The notes: generated by a model not told the origin, from the sequence alone. A DNA stretch of 64,000 nt from Halobacterium jilantaiense (GCF_900110535.1 NZ_FOJA01000001.1:1585393-1649392); one strand, 5' to 3'. Positions 27,091 through 35,621 are shown, counted from the first letter of the stretch. A program made the numbers and translations.

Positions 27091-28323
27091 ATGGACCTGC
27101 GGTTCCTCGGCGGCGCGCGAGAAGTCGGCCGGAGCGCCGTGCTGGTCGACGACTCGCTGCTGCTGGACTACGGCACGAAGGCCGACCGGCTGCCCCAGTT
27201 TCCCCTCGGGGACGTCGACCCGGACGCCGTCGTCGCGAGCCACGGCCACCTCGACCACGTCGGCACGCTCCCGGCGCTGCTGTCGGGGCGCGACCGCCCG
27301 CCGATTCACTGGACGCCACCGACGCGCGAGCTCGCGCTTACGCTCGCCCGGGACACACTGAAACTCCGGGGCGGCACACTCCAGTGTCCGTTCACGGAGA
27401 CCGACGTGAAACGCGTCACCGAGGTCTCGGAGACACACGGCTACCGGGAGTCCTTCGAGGCCGCCGGCTACGAGGTCACGTTCTTCGACGCCGGCCACAT
27501 TCCCGGGAGCGCACACGTCCTCGTTGAGGATGGCGACACTCGACTGCTCTACACGGGGGACTTCCACACCGACGACCAGCGACTGGTCGCCGGAACGACT
27601 GCCCGTCCGGACGCCGACGTGGTCGTCTGCGAGAGCACGTACAGCGACGTGGACCACGAGGACCGACGGACGGTCGAACAGCGGTTCGTCGAGAGCGTCC
27701 GGACGACGCTCTGGGAGGGTGGTACCGTCGTCGTCCCGGCGTTCGCCATCGGCCGCACGCAGGAACTGCTGCGGATTTGCGAGGCGTACGACATCCCCTG
27801 TTACGTCGACGGGATGGGCAAGCGAGTCACCGAGATGCTGCAGCGGTACCCCGCGTTCGTGCGGGACGCCGACGCGCTCCGGCGAGCGAAGTCCCACGCG
27901 AGATTCGTCACCGGCCGCGACGGCCAGCGGAAGCGCATCGCCGACCAGCAGGCCGCAGTCGTCACTACCAGCGGGATGCTCTCGGGCGGCCCCGCGATGA
28001 CCTACGTTCCCGAAGTCCGCTCGAACCCCACGAACAAGGTCGCGATGACGGGCTATCAGGTCGAAGGCACGCCGGGGAGAGACCTCCTGGAGACCGGGAG
28101 CGCCGAAATCGACGGCCGGATGCTGCCGGTCGCCGCGCAGGTCGAGCAGTACGACTTCTCCGCGCACGCCGACCGGGACGGCATCCTCGACTTCCTCGAC
28201 GACTACCGGGAGCGCCGAGTGCTCGTGAACCACGGCGACCGGTGTCCGGCGTTCGCGGCCGAACTCCGCGCCGACGGCTACGACGCGCGGGCACCCGACC
28301 TCGGGGAGACGGTCACCGTCTGA
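27091..28323 (+). CDS. Beta-CASP metallo-beta-lactamase-fold nuclease
   Basis: This 410-residue protein is of the beta-CASP RNA-processing family (archaeal CPSF-like without KH domains). Motif 2 is SHGHLDHVG (50-58); DAGHIPGSAHVLVED, LLYTGDFHTDD and the later VQQYDFSAHADRDG-like stretch (VEQYDFSAHADR) complete the metal site. GGTVVVPAFAIGRTQELL, the beta-CASP entry, and LVNHGD near the end are family hallmarks. It probably cuts or trims RNA. It is cytoplasmic. The ATG begins MDLRFLGGAREVG, a standard start. Confidence 0.9.
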   Translation: MDLRFLGGAREVGRSAVLVDDSLLLDYGTKADRLPQFPLGDVDPDAVVASHGHLDHVGTLPALLSGRDRPPIHWTPPTRELALTLARDTLKLRGGTLQCPFTETDVKRVTEVSETHGYRESFEAAGYEVTFFDAGHIPGSAHVLVEDGDTRLLYTGDFHTDDQRLVAGTTARPDADVVVCESTYSDVDHEDRRTVEQRFVESVRTTLWEGGTVVVPAFAIGRTQELLRICEAYDIPCYVDGMGKRVTEMLQRYPAFVRDADALRRAKSHARFVTGRDGQRKRIADQQAAVVTTSGMLSGGPAMTYVPEVRSNPTNKVAMTGYQVEGTPGRDLLETGSAEIDGRMLPVAAQVEQYDFSAHADRDGILDFLDDYRERRVLVNHGDRCPAFAAELRADGYDARAPDLGETVTV

Positions 28324-28366
28324 CCGCCGACACCCACAGCCCCGAGCGGACCACAGGACCAGGCCA

Positions 28367-28699
28367 ATGGGCACGCTGAACAGTCAGGGAAGCGTACGCT
28401 CACCCCTGATGCACCGACGCCGAGCCGACGCCGCCGTCGCGGTGCTCGTCGAAACCGTGGTGCTCGCCGGGGCCGTGCTGACCTGGCGGGCCTACCAGCA
28501 GCGCCGGGTCGTCGCCGACCCGACGATGGGTGGCTCGATGATGGACGGCCCGATGGTCGCGGTACACGGCCCGAGCCCGCTGTACCCGGCGGTCGGCACC
28601 CTGTTCGTCGTCGCCGTCCTCGGCGGCGCGTACCTGTTCGTTCGTCGCAGAATGAGCGCGCTCGGCGAGGAGGGCGACGCTGGCGGCGCGTCCCCGTAA
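28367..28699 (+). CDS. Small two-helix membrane protein
   Basis: This 110-residue protein has two hydrophobic segments (about residues 22-41 and 72-92) separated by a Met-rich loop (PTMGGSMMDGPMVAVHG). It has no recognised domain. ATG at 28409 (MHRRRADA) is an alternative start and would be more compact. It is convergent with the multi-span membrane protein gene, 28 nt away. The Met/His loop could bind metal, which is speculation. Confidence 0.5.
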   Translation: MGTLNSQGSVRSPLMHRRRADAAVAVLVETVVLAGAVLTWRAYQQRRVVADPTMGGSMMDGPMVAVHGPSPLYPAVGTLFVVAVLGGAYLFVRRRMSALGEEGDAGGASP

Positions 28700-28727
28700 C
28701 GGGAGGAGTGACGCCGTCGCCGCTGGG

Positions 28728-29906
28728 TCACGTCCGCGAGAGGAAGGCTGCACCGACGAGGTACGCGACAGCGAGCGCGCCGGCGACACCGAGAGCAGCG
28801 CCACCGGTCGCGACGAGCGCGCTGCCCGCGAGCCGGCCGGCGGCCTCGACCCAGACGCCGACCGCGAGTGCGGTGACGGACGCGAGCGCGAGCCGGTCGT
28901 CACAGCCCGGGAGCCGGCCGACAGAGGGCGGATAGAACTGGTAGAGCGCGCCGACGACGGCGAGCCCGAGCAGCCCCAGCACGTTCAGCCGGAGGTGCGC
29001 GAGGACGCGGCCGGCCGTCGGTGCGAGCGCCCCGGTCGCGAACGCGACGCCGAGGCCGACACCGACGACACCGCTCGCGACGGCCGCGAGCACGGCCCGC
29101 AAGCCGACCCGGGAGCGGTCGCTGCGCGCGTGGAGGACGGCGTACGCGACCGCGAACCCGACGACCGCGACGGCTTCGAGCGCCGCGCCGGCGCGGAAGA
29201 GCGCGCCGCCGTAGAAGTCCGCGGCGAGCAGTGCGGGAGCGAGCGCGCCCGCCAGCAGCACGACCGCTACGAGCGGCCGCGGCGGCGTGGCGACGAGGAA
29301 CCGCGGGAAGAGCCTGAACCCCACGGCGAACAGCGCGAGGAGCGCGCCGCCCGCGGCGACGAGGTGGACACCGACCGGGAGCCCGCCGGCGAGCGCGGGC
29401 AGCGGGACGAGGGTGCCGGCCGCGGCGGCGGTCTGGTACGCACCCGCAGCGAGGTAGGCGAGCGCGACCGGGACGGCGGCGTTCGCCGCGCGGTCGACTC
29501 GACGCCGGTGGGCGTTGTGGTCACCCGTCCCCGTCTCCCGGCCGGTGAGATTCCCCCGGAGCGAGGCCAAGAGGAGGCCGACGACGACGGCGACGCCGAG
29601 CGCCCAGACGGACGCACCGTGGGCGAGGACGGACGAGCCGGTCGCGAGCCACCCGGCAGTGACCGCGCCGCCGACCGCCGTGAGCGGGAGCGCAGCGCGT
29701 GCAATCCAGGGCGCGGCGAGGTTGCGGTCGAAGTACGTCGGGACGAGCGCCTGCGCCTTCCCGAGGAGCACGTGGACGACGAAGCCGTGGACGCCCAGTA
29801 CCGCGAGCGTGGTCCGGCCGGCACCGGCGGCAGTGGCGACCTGGAACGCGACCAGGTACGCGACGCCGACGGAGACGAACCACCGGGAGCCACGGGACGC
29901 CGACAT
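28728..29906 (-). CDS. Polytopic membrane protein with heme-copper-like histidine motifs
   Basis: This 392-residue protein has about eleven to twelve membrane segments. Two helices resemble heme-copper oxidase or NnrS-type helices: VHGFVVHVLLGKAQALVPTYFDR near residues 40-62 and AHLRLNVLGLLGLAVVGALYQFYPPSVGR near 300-328, each with His then Gly and a Tyr/Pro exit. No oxidase CuB or quinol site is complete, so a catalytic oxidase is unlikely. A redox or heme-linked role is a guess. MSASRG at 29906 is chosen as start; CTTTTTTCG on the minus strand near 29928-29936 supports it. Confidence 0.65.
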   Translation of the reverse strand: MSASRGSRWFVSVGVAYLVAFQVATAAGAGRTTLAVLGVHGFVVHVLLGKAQALVPTYFDRNLAAPWIARAALPLTAVGGAVTAGWLATGSSVLAHGASVWALGVAVVVGLLLASLRGNLTGRETGTGDHNAHRRRVDRAANAAVPVALAYLAAGAYQTAAAAGTLVPLPALAGGLPVGVHLVAAGGALLALFAVGFRLFPRFLVATPPRPLVAVVLLAGALAPALLAADFYGGALFRAGAALEAVAVVGFAVAYAVLHARSDRSRVGLRAVLAAVASGVVGVGLGVAFATGALAPTAGRVLAHLRLNVLGLLGLAVVGALYQFYPPSVGRLPGCDDRLALASVTALAVGVWVEAAGRLAGSALVATGGAALGVAGALAVAYLVGAAFLSRT

Positions 29907-30009
29907 GGTCGCTCGGAGTGCCGAGAGCGCGAAAAAAGCCGCCCCGGACGCGTTCGGTTGCGTGGTACCATCCCGCACGGATAACCGCGTGGACAGCGTA
30001 CGTCAGAAC

Positions 30010-30423
30010 ATGGACGAACTGACTTCCCGCGAACGAGACGCGCTCCACGAACTCCAGCTCGGCGTCGAGCAGGTCTACCGGGCGTACGGCCAACTGCTCG
30101 GCTTCCACCACAGTCTCGGTCGCGGCATGGACCACCTCGACGAGGCCGAGCGACTGCTGCGGGCGTGCGGCCACGACCAGCACGCCGACGCGCTCCGCGA
30201 CACGCACCTGCCGGCCGGCGCGGTCGGCGACCGGTGGAGCTACGAGCTCGTCGAAGACGTCCGGCACGGCCTGCTGGACGACATCACCGGCTTCGAGGAC
30301 CGCGTCCGGACGGACCTCGCCGGCGGCACCGAACACGTCACCGAACGACGCCAGCAACGCGAGTGGCGGAACCGCGCGAACACGACCGAGGCCGACGGAC
30401 GCGGCGACGACCTCGAACAGTAG
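30010..30423 (+). CDS. Conserved haloarchaeal helical protein
   Basis: This 137-residue protein is acidic and mostly helical, with no recognised domain. Its core reads ALHELQLGVEQVYRAYGQLLGFHHSLGRGMDHLDEAERLLRACGHDQHADALRDTHLP. The His-rich first helix pair could be a metal- or haem-contacting bundle, but this is not established. The ATG is at 30010, 103 nt from the divergent membrane-protein gene. Confidence 0.65.
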   Translation: MDELTSRERDALHELQLGVEQVYRAYGQLLGFHHSLGRGMDHLDEAERLLRACGHDQHADALRDTHLPAGAVGDRWSYELVEDVRHGLLDDITGFEDRVRTDLAGGTEHVTERRQQREWRNRANTTEADGRGDDLEQ

Positions 30424-30434
30424 CGCTGCCGGCC

Positions 30435-30701
30435 TCAGTCCTCGACGCGACCGGCGTACGACTCCAGTTCCGCGGCGAGTTCGCGGGCCTCGCCCGGCGA
30501 GAGCGCGAGGCGGTCGGCGTGCGGTGACACGTCGTCGGTCGCCGTGTTGTCCAGTTCGAGTTCGAGAACGACCTCGTCGTCCCCGCCCGTCGCCACGTTC
30601 AGCACCGCCGGCGCGTCCGTCCGCCAGCCGTGCCCCTCCAGTTCACCGTCGAGGAGCGTGAACGTCGTGTACGCGTTCACGCCGAGGACGCGGTCGACCA
30701 T
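30435..30701 (-). CDS. DUF6360-like haloarchaeal protein
   Basis: This 88-residue protein matches the haloarchaeal family I recall as DUF6360: RVLGVNAYTTFTLLDGELEGHGW, then VLELELDNT and ADRLALSPGEARELAAELESYA. Function is unknown. Its ATG lies 1 nt after the nitrite/sulfite reductase stop, so the two are almost certainly cotranscribed, hinting at a link with sulfite or nitrite reduction. Confidence 0.75.
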   Translation of the reverse strand: MVDRVLGVNAYTTFTLLDGELEGHGWRTDAPAVLNVATGGDDEVVLELELDNTATDDVSPHADRLALSPGEARELAAELESYAGRVED

Positions 30702-30702
30702 C

Positions 30703-32511
30703 TCAGTCGTCCACCGACAGCGGTTCGCCGCTGCCGTCGGTCGGCGCTGGGCTCGCGTCCAGGTCGTCCTCGTCGGCGTACGGGTACCACGTCGTCTTCG
30801 TGTTGTGCATGTACGGGTCCTCGTAGCTGGTCTCCTCGGGGTCGGCGAGGCCCTGGAGGGCGTCCTCGTCGTGGCGCGCGACGAACTCCCGGAACGTCTC
30901 GTACTCGACGGCGTCGCCGTCTCGTTTCTGTCGGCCCTCCGGAGCGGCGCGTTCCTCGCGTTCGGCCACGTACGCGTCGAGGAGGTTCCGGATGTAGCCC
31001 GGCACCTCGTCGGCCGGGACGCGCATCTCCACCCAGTCCGCGAACCGGGGGTGTTCGCCGAGCCCGCCACCGAGGCCGACGTCGAGCGCTTCCACGGGCT
31101 CGCCGTCCTTCCGAGTCTTCATGCCGCGCAGGCTGACGTCCGCGATCTGGGGTTGCGCGCAGGACGCCGTGCAGCCCGAGAGGTGGACGTGGAAGTCAGT
31201 CACGCCCTCGGGAACGTCGACGTTGTCCTTCAGCCAGCGCGCGTACCGCACCTGACGGTTCTTCGTCTCCACGATGGACAGCGAGCAGTACTCGGTCCCC
31301 GTGCACGCAATCGAACCCCGCATGAACGGGTGGGGGTCCGGTGAGTAGTTTTCCAAGAGGTCCTCGGCGAGGAAGTCGTCCAGCGTCGCCTCGGGAACGT
31401 CGGTCACGACGACGTTCTGTCGCTGGGTGAGTCGCACCTCGCCGCTACCGTACTCGTCTGCGAGCGCGGCGAGTTCGGCCACGTCGTCGACCCCCATCCG
31501 TCCCACGAGGACGTTCAGACCCACGTAGTAGTTGCCGTCGGGCTGCTCGTGGACGCCGACGTGGTCGCCGTGTTCGTTGCCGCCCGCGTTGTACGTGTAC
31601 TGCTCGCGCAGGTCGTCGCCCGCGGATTCGAGGTCCCAGTCGACGTACTCTTTCTGGAGGACCGACCGGACCTTCTCCGCGCCCCACTCGTCGACGAGGA
31701 ACTTCATGCGAGCGTTGTAGCGGTTCTCGCGGTCGCCGTGGTCGTCGAACAGTTCGGTCGCGGCGGCGGCGACGTCCGTGACCTTCTCCTCGGGCACCCA
31801 GACGTCCACGTCGCGGGCGAACCGCGGCTCCTTGCGCGCGAGCCCGCCCCCGAGACGGACGTTGAACCCGAGTTCGCCGTTCTTCTCCGCGGGCTCGAAC
31901 GCGAGGTCGTTGATGTCGCCCTGCCCGCAGCCCTGGTCGCAGCCCGTCACGGAGACCTTCCACTTCCGCGGGAGGTTCGCGTACTCGTCGTCGCCCTTGA
32001 ACGTCTCGTGGAGGTCCTCGGCGACCGGCCACGCGTCCACGTGCTCGTGGGTGTCCTTCCCCGCGACCGGACACCCCACGACGTTCCGCCACGAGTCCCC
32101 GCAGGCCTGCTTGGTGGAGAGGCCGTTCGCCTCCAGCGTCTCGAAGATGTCCGGCACGTCCTCGAGTTTGATCCAGTGCAACTGGATGGACTGCCGGGTC
32201 GTCCAGTCGCAGTACGCCGCGCCGAACTCCGGGTTGTCGACGGGGCCGCGGGCGTACTCGTCGGCGACCTCGGCGACCGTCTCCAACTGGCCGGGCTCCA
32301 GGACGCCGTTCGGCGTCCCGATGCGCAGCATGAAGTAGCTCTCCTGGCCCTTCCGCTGGTGGTACAATCCCCACCACTTGAAGCGCTCGAACCAGGCGTC
32401 TCGCTCCTCGTCGGGGATGGCGTCCCAGCCCGCCGCCGCGAACTCGAAGAGGTGCTCGCGTATCTCCTCGCCGTAGACTTCGTCCTTCCAGCGCTCGACG
32501 TCCGTCGGCAT
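30703..32511 (-). CDS. Ferredoxin-dependent siroheme nitrite/sulfite reductase
   Basis: This 602-residue enzyme performs six-electron reduction of nitrite to ammonia or sulfite to sulfide. It has two ferredoxin-like halves (WTTRQSIQLHWI and LTQRQNVVVTDV) and the siroheme/4Fe-4S cysteines C403, C409 (CTGTEYC) and C447, C451 (CTASC). A C-terminal extension of about 60 residues is acidic and unrecognised. No nitrate reductase or transporter is nearby, so nitrite versus sulfite cannot be decided. It starts at 32511 (MPTDVERW); the AT box near 32534-32541 fits. A DUF6360 gene follows 1 nt later. Confidence 0.9.
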   Translation of the reverse strand: MPTDVERWKDEVYGEEIREHLFEFAAAGWDAIPDEERDAWFERFKWWGLYHQRKGQESYFMLRIGTPNGVLEPGQLETVAEVADEYARGPVDNPEFGAAYCDWTTRQSIQLHWIKLEDVPDIFETLEANGLSTKQACGDSWRNVVGCPVAGKDTHEHVDAWPVAEDLHETFKGDDEYANLPRKWKVSVTGCDQGCGQGDINDLAFEPAEKNGELGFNVRLGGGLARKEPRFARDVDVWVPEEKVTDVAAAATELFDDHGDRENRYNARMKFLVDEWGAEKVRSVLQKEYVDWDLESAGDDLREQYTYNAGGNEHGDHVGVHEQPDGNYYVGLNVLVGRMGVDDVAELAALADEYGSGEVRLTQRQNVVVTDVPEATLDDFLAEDLLENYSPDPHPFMRGSIACTGTEYCSLSIVETKNRQVRYARWLKDNVDVPEGVTDFHVHLSGCTASCAQPQIADVSLRGMKTRKDGEPVEALDVGLGGGLGEHPRFADWVEMRVPADEVPGYIRNLLDAYVAEREERAAPEGRQKRDGDAVEYETFREFVARHDEDALQGLADPEETSYEDPYMHNTKTTWYPYADEDDLDASPAPTDGSGEPLSVDD

Positions 32512-32554
32512 ACACACCACCTCGACCGTCTGCCTTACCAAGCCGCGCTTGGCG

Positions 32555-32884
32555 TCAACACTCCCCTCGGCAGCCCGACGCCGGCGAACCTCGCCGCGAC
32601 CCACGAGTCCCGCCCACGGGCTCGAACCCCGCATCGGTCACGCGACCCACGGCCAGCCAGTCCGTCGTCCCGGACTCCCCGCAGGTCACGCAGTGACCGT
32701 GGGCTCGCGCCTCCACGCGCCGCCCGTCGACGCCGACCTCGACGTACGCCTCCACTACGAGCCACGCCAGGTCGCACGAACAGAACGGCTCCGCGACCGG
32801 CCACACCGACCCCGTCCCGACCTCGCGGGTGTCGTCGACGCTCACCCACGCCGCGTCGTCGAGCAGTCGCAGTCGCGTCACCAT
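32555..32884 (-). CDS. Small cysteine-rich protein, possible zinc binder
   Basis: This 109-residue protein has CSCD near residue 40 and HGHCVTCGESG near residue 67, a plausible zinc-binding set. It reads otherwise as beta strands (VTRLRLLDDAAWVSVDDT, LAWLVVEAYVEVGVDG). No family is recognised. ATG at 32884 is chosen; the frame continues upstream as basic, less plausible sequence. The GC-rich codon pattern supports coding, though opposite-strand frames are also open. Confidence 0.5.
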   Translation of the reverse strand: MVTRLRLLDDAAWVSVDDTREVGTGSVWPVAEPFCSCDLAWLVVEAYVEVGVDGRRVEARAHGHCVTCGESGTTDWLAVGRVTDAGFEPVGGTRGSRRGSPASGCRGEC

Positions 32885-33038
32885 ACACCCGCTCGGCACC
32901 ACGGTCACGTCCGCCCGTCGACGCTGGCAACGCCCGACACCACACCGCGACCGCGTCAAACCTCGCCCCTACCCGGCAGCGCTGGCGGACGTTGCGCGCG
33001 AACAGAGAGTTATGGCGGTCGCACCGCTACCGACGAAC

Positions 33039-33131
33039 ATGCCCGAGGCACAGGACGGCCGCCGCCAGCACGCGTCCGCGGACGCCGCCCCAGAGCTGTT
33101 CGACACCGACGAGACGGAGGGCGACGAGTGA
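33039..33131 (+). CDS. Very small acidic protein
   Basis: This 30-residue reading frame (begins MPEAQDGRRQH, ends DTDETEGDE) overlaps the next small gene by 4 nt (GTGA), an arrangement typical of coupled genes. ATG at 33012 would add nine residues. Its acidic tail fits a halophile, but at this length coding is not certain. Confidence 0.4.
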   Translation: MPEAQDGRRQHASADAAPELFDTDETEGDE

Positions 33132-33262
33132 CCGACGAACCAGACGACGAAGACGAACCGAACCGGGACGACGACCACCTCGCGACCGTCGACCCCGGGG
33201 CCGGCTGCACGGAAATCTGGGAACACCTCTCCGAGTACCGGACCGAAACGGACGAGGAGTAG
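33128..33262 (+). CDS. Small acidic haloarchaeal protein
   Basis: This 44-residue protein starts with GTG inside the preceding stop codon. It ends in VDPGAGCTEIWEHLSEYR, a string I recall from many short haloarchaeal proteins, so it is likely real. The single Cys and Trp/His could contact a partner or metal. Function is unknown. Confidence 0.6.
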   Translation: MTDEPDDEDEPNRDDDHLATVDPGAGCTEIWEHLSEYRTETDEE

Positions 33263-33294
33263 GTGTTTTACACTGCACAACGTTACTCTGGACC

Positions 33295-33945
33295 ATGACT
33301 GACGACGCCGACCGGGTGCCGACCGACCGCGAATCACCGGTCGGCGAGCCGGTCGTCCGCGGCGACGACGCCGTCGCCGACGACGACCAGCCGGCGGTCG
33401 CGTTCGACCCCGACGACCCCGAGAGCGTCGCGACCGCAGTCGAGACGGTGGCCGCGTTCGCAGCCGGCGACCTCCCCGACACCCCCCGGTACGTCCTGCG
33501 GGCGGCCGCGGCCTGCGCGGCGCTCGTGCGCGCAGAAGACGGCTACACCGCGGCCGCCGACCGCGCCGACTGCTCGGTCGCACTCGTCCGGAAGTGGGCG
33601 CGCGTCCACGACCTCCCCCGGCCCATCCGCGAACGCGTCGCACACGGCGACATCCCGCCATCGGCGGCGAAACACGTGGCGCGCGTTCAGGGCGACGCCC
33701 GCTACCTGCTCGCGTGGGCAGTCGTCGACGACGACCTCACCGTCCGCGAAATCCGCGCGGCCGCCAGCGCGGTCGCCGACGGCACCAGCCCCGCCGACGC
33801 GCTCCGCAACCAGGGTGCCGACCCCGGCCGACTCGCCGTCTCGCTGCCCCTCGACGTCTACCGCCGGCTGCGCGCGCACGCCACCGCGACCGACAGCGAC
33901 CCGAGTGACGTCGTCGAGAACGCGCTCCAGAACTACCTCGACTGA
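33295..33945 (+). CDS. Two-domain DNA-binding protein (helix-turn-helix plus ribbon-helix-helix), DUF7119-like
   Basis: This 216-residue protein has an acidic disordered N-terminus to about residue 55, then a helical region: YTAAADRADCSVALVRKWARVHDLPRP looks like a helix-turn-helix, and IPPSAAKHVARVQG resembles the ParB-type helix that follows one. It ends in LAVSLPLDVYRRLRAHATATDSDPSDVVENALQNYL, a ribbon-helix-helix. It probably binds DNA; targets are unknown. I recall the family as DUF7119. TGTTTTAC at 33264-33271 is a leaderless promoter box. It overlaps the convergent M20 gene by 13 nt. Confidence 0.72.
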   Translation: MTDDADRVPTDRESPVGEPVVRGDDAVADDDQPAVAFDPDDPESVATAVETVAAFAAGDLPDTPRYVLRAAAACAALVRAEDGYTAAADRADCSVALVRKWARVHDLPRPIRERVAHGDIPPSAAKHVARVQGDARYLLAWAVVDDDLTVREIRAAASAVADGTSPADALRNQGADPGRLAVSLPLDVYRRLRAHATATDSDPSDVVENALQNYLD

Positions 33946-35192
33946 CGCAGGAACGACGCGACGGCGTCGGCAGCCACGTCCACGAACGTCTCCACCTCGG
34001 TGGCGTCGATGGTCTCGTCCGGGAAGTGCGCCTGCTCGATGCTCCCCGGACCGAACAGCACGGTGGGAATCCCCGCGTCGACGTAGTGGCGCGCGTCCGT
34101 GCCGTACGTCACGCCACGGGGCTCCGGGTCGCCGACGCCGTGCTCGCGGAGCGCGTCGACGACCGACCTGACGACGGGCTCGTCGGGGTCGACCTCGGAG
34201 GGCTCGAACTGCACGGAGAACCGCTCGAACGTCGGCGCGTGCTCGCGGAGCCACTCGCTGTCGGCGACTACGTCCGCGAGCGCGGCGTCGAACGCCCGCT
34301 CGACCTCGGCGACGGTCTCTCCGGGCGCGACACCGATGCGCCACTCCGCCGTCAGCGACGCCGGCACCGTCGACGCCCACTCGCCGGCCTCGACCGTGCC
34401 ACAGACCACGGGCCACTTGGTCGGGAACTCCTCGTACAGTGGATGCGTCACGCGCGACTCGCGCTCGGCAGCGAGGTCCTCGAACGCCGACCGGACCTCG
34501 TCGAACTGGTCGAGGACGTTCTCTCCTCGCCACGGCGTCGCCGCGTGCGCGCCCCGACCAGTGAGTTCCAGCCGCTTCATCAGGCTCCCCTCACAGGCGA
34601 CCACCGGTGCGAGTTCAGTCGGCTCGGCGACGATGGCCGCGTCCCGGTCGAACGGATACGGATTGTCAAGTGCGGCCGCCGCCGCACCCACCCCACCGGC
34701 CTCCTCGCCGACGACGCCCTCGACCACCACACGCCCATCGAGGTCGAAGTCCGAGTCGGCCAGCCGGCGCGCCGCGAACACGCAGCCAGCCAGCCCGGAC
34801 TTCATGTCGGCAGCGCCCCGCCCTGTCAGTTCGTCGCCGTCCCACCGAGCCGCGAACGGCGGGGACGACCACTGGCCCTCGTCCGCCGGCACCACGTCCA
34901 AGTGACCGTTGAGGACGATATTCGTCCCGGCCTCCGGGTCGCCGAACTCCAGGACACCGCCGACGCTCGGCCGGTCGGCCACCCGGATGTCTGCCGGGTC
35001 GTCCGGGAACGACGGCTGGTCAGCGAGCCGGTCGGCGTCCACCGTCCACTCGTAGACCTCGAACCCGAACTCGTCGAGGCGATCGGACAGCCACGCCGAC
35101 ACCGCCGCCTCCTCCCCATTGGTCGACTCGAACTCTACCAGCGCCGCGGCGAACTCCCGGACGTCGTCCATGCCGGAGTCCAGCGACGACAT
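33933..35192 (-). CDS. M20-family metallopeptidase / deacylase (ArgE/DapE-like)
   Basis: This 419-residue zinc hydrolase has the M20 metal site: GHLDVVPA (first His and Asp), GAADMKSG (bridging Asp), VGEEAGG (catalytic Glu pair), VAEPTEL and a C-terminal AHFPDE with the last His. ArgE, DapE and LysK deacylases share the plan, so the substrate is unclear. It overlaps the DNA-binding gene by 13 nt, convergently. Its promoter shares a palindromic box with tRNA-Lys. Confidence 0.9.
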   Translation of the reverse strand: MSSLDSGMDDVREFAAALVEFESTNGEEAAVSAWLSDRLDEFGFEVYEWTVDADRLADQPSFPDDPADIRVADRPSVGGVLEFGDPEAGTNIVLNGHLDVVPADEGQWSSPPFAARWDGDELTGRGAADMKSGLAGCVFAARRLADSDFDLDGRVVVEGVVGEEAGGVGAAAAALDNPYPFDRDAAIVAEPTELAPVVACEGSLMKRLELTGRGAHAATPWRGENVLDQFDEVRSAFEDLAAERESRVTHPLYEEFPTKWPVVCGTVEAGEWASTVPASLTAEWRIGVAPGETVAEVERAFDAALADVVADSEWLREHAPTFERFSVQFEPSEVDPDEPVVRSVVDALREHGVGDPEPRGVTYGTDARHYVDAGIPTVLFGPGSIEQAHFPDETIDATEVETFVDVAADAVASFLRQSR

Positions 35193-35223
35193 CAGGGTAA
35201 GCGTTCCGGGCGGCTCCGCGGAT

Positions 35224-35238
35224 GGTAAACGTTTAACC
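35224..35238. promoter_or_regulatory. Palindromic TATA element shared by tRNA-Lys and the M20 gene
   Basis: GGTAAACGTTTAACC contains the perfect palindrome TAAACGTTTA (35226-35235). GTTTAACC on the plus strand is about 27 nt before tRNA-Lys at 35264. The minus-strand reading GTTTACC lies about 35 nt before the M20 start. One palindrome may thus serve both directions. Confidence 0.55.
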
Positions 35239-35263
35239 GCGGGACGCCCCCAGTCTCACCTGA

Positions 35264-35337
<74 letters not shown>

Positions 35338-35394
35338 CTTCTGCGACGAGCCACGTAGTGACGAGTGAACCGGCCGGAGAGATTTGACACCCTG

Positions 35395-35417
35395 TGAGAC
35401 GAGCGCAGCGAGTCTCA
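35395..35417. repeat. Inverted repeat around GAGCGCAGCGA core
   Basis: Arms TGAGAC and GTCTCA (6 bp) flank the core GAGCGCAGCGA. Related hairpins with different arms lie at 56111-56135 and 56139-56163. This one sits between the two copies of the tRNA-Lys 3' end. Confidence 0.6.
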
Positions 35418-35419
35418 GA

Positions 35420-35457
35420 AGGGTTCAAATTCCCCTCGGCCCGCTTCTGCGACGAGC
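35420..35457. repeat. Attachment-site-like repeat, copy 2
   Basis: This is the partner of 35314-35351, offset 106 bp, with two mismatches, both in the T-arm. It keeps the T-arm loop, acceptor strand and GCTTCTGCGACGAGC flank but lacks the 5' half of a tRNA. It could be a scar of a lost integrative element or of a local duplication. Confidence 0.75.
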
Positions 35458-35621
35458 AGACGTGAGGAGCGAAGTGTAGGTTCAAGCCATACGGACGCAG
35501 CGTGAACGAAGTGAGCGACGAAACGAGTGCGGTTGTATGCTCCGCGAAGCGAACGCAGCGGGCGCTGTCGTTCGAATCAGTTCGTCGTCCCTCGCGGCTG
35601 AATCGAGGAGCAGCACGACAG
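35458..35621. other. Intergenic region after the tRNA-Lys repeat, no gene seen
   Basis: This stretch contains strings such as GTGAACGAAGTGAGCGACG and GCGAAGCGAACGCAGCG, akin to the GAGCGNAGCGA elements. Frames across it read as low complexity. The T-arm-like GGTTCAAGCC at 35480 is too degenerate to call another tRNA remnant. Confidence 0.4.

Noticed and set aside
31549-33294. Long plus-strand frame reaching the DNA-binding gene
   Set aside because: Most of it is antisense to the siroheme reductase. Only the part from 33295 has a sensible protein.
35420-35457. A second tRNA-Lys gene
   Set aside because: Only the T-arm and 3' acceptor strand are present; the D-arm, anticodon arm and 5' acceptor strand are missing.
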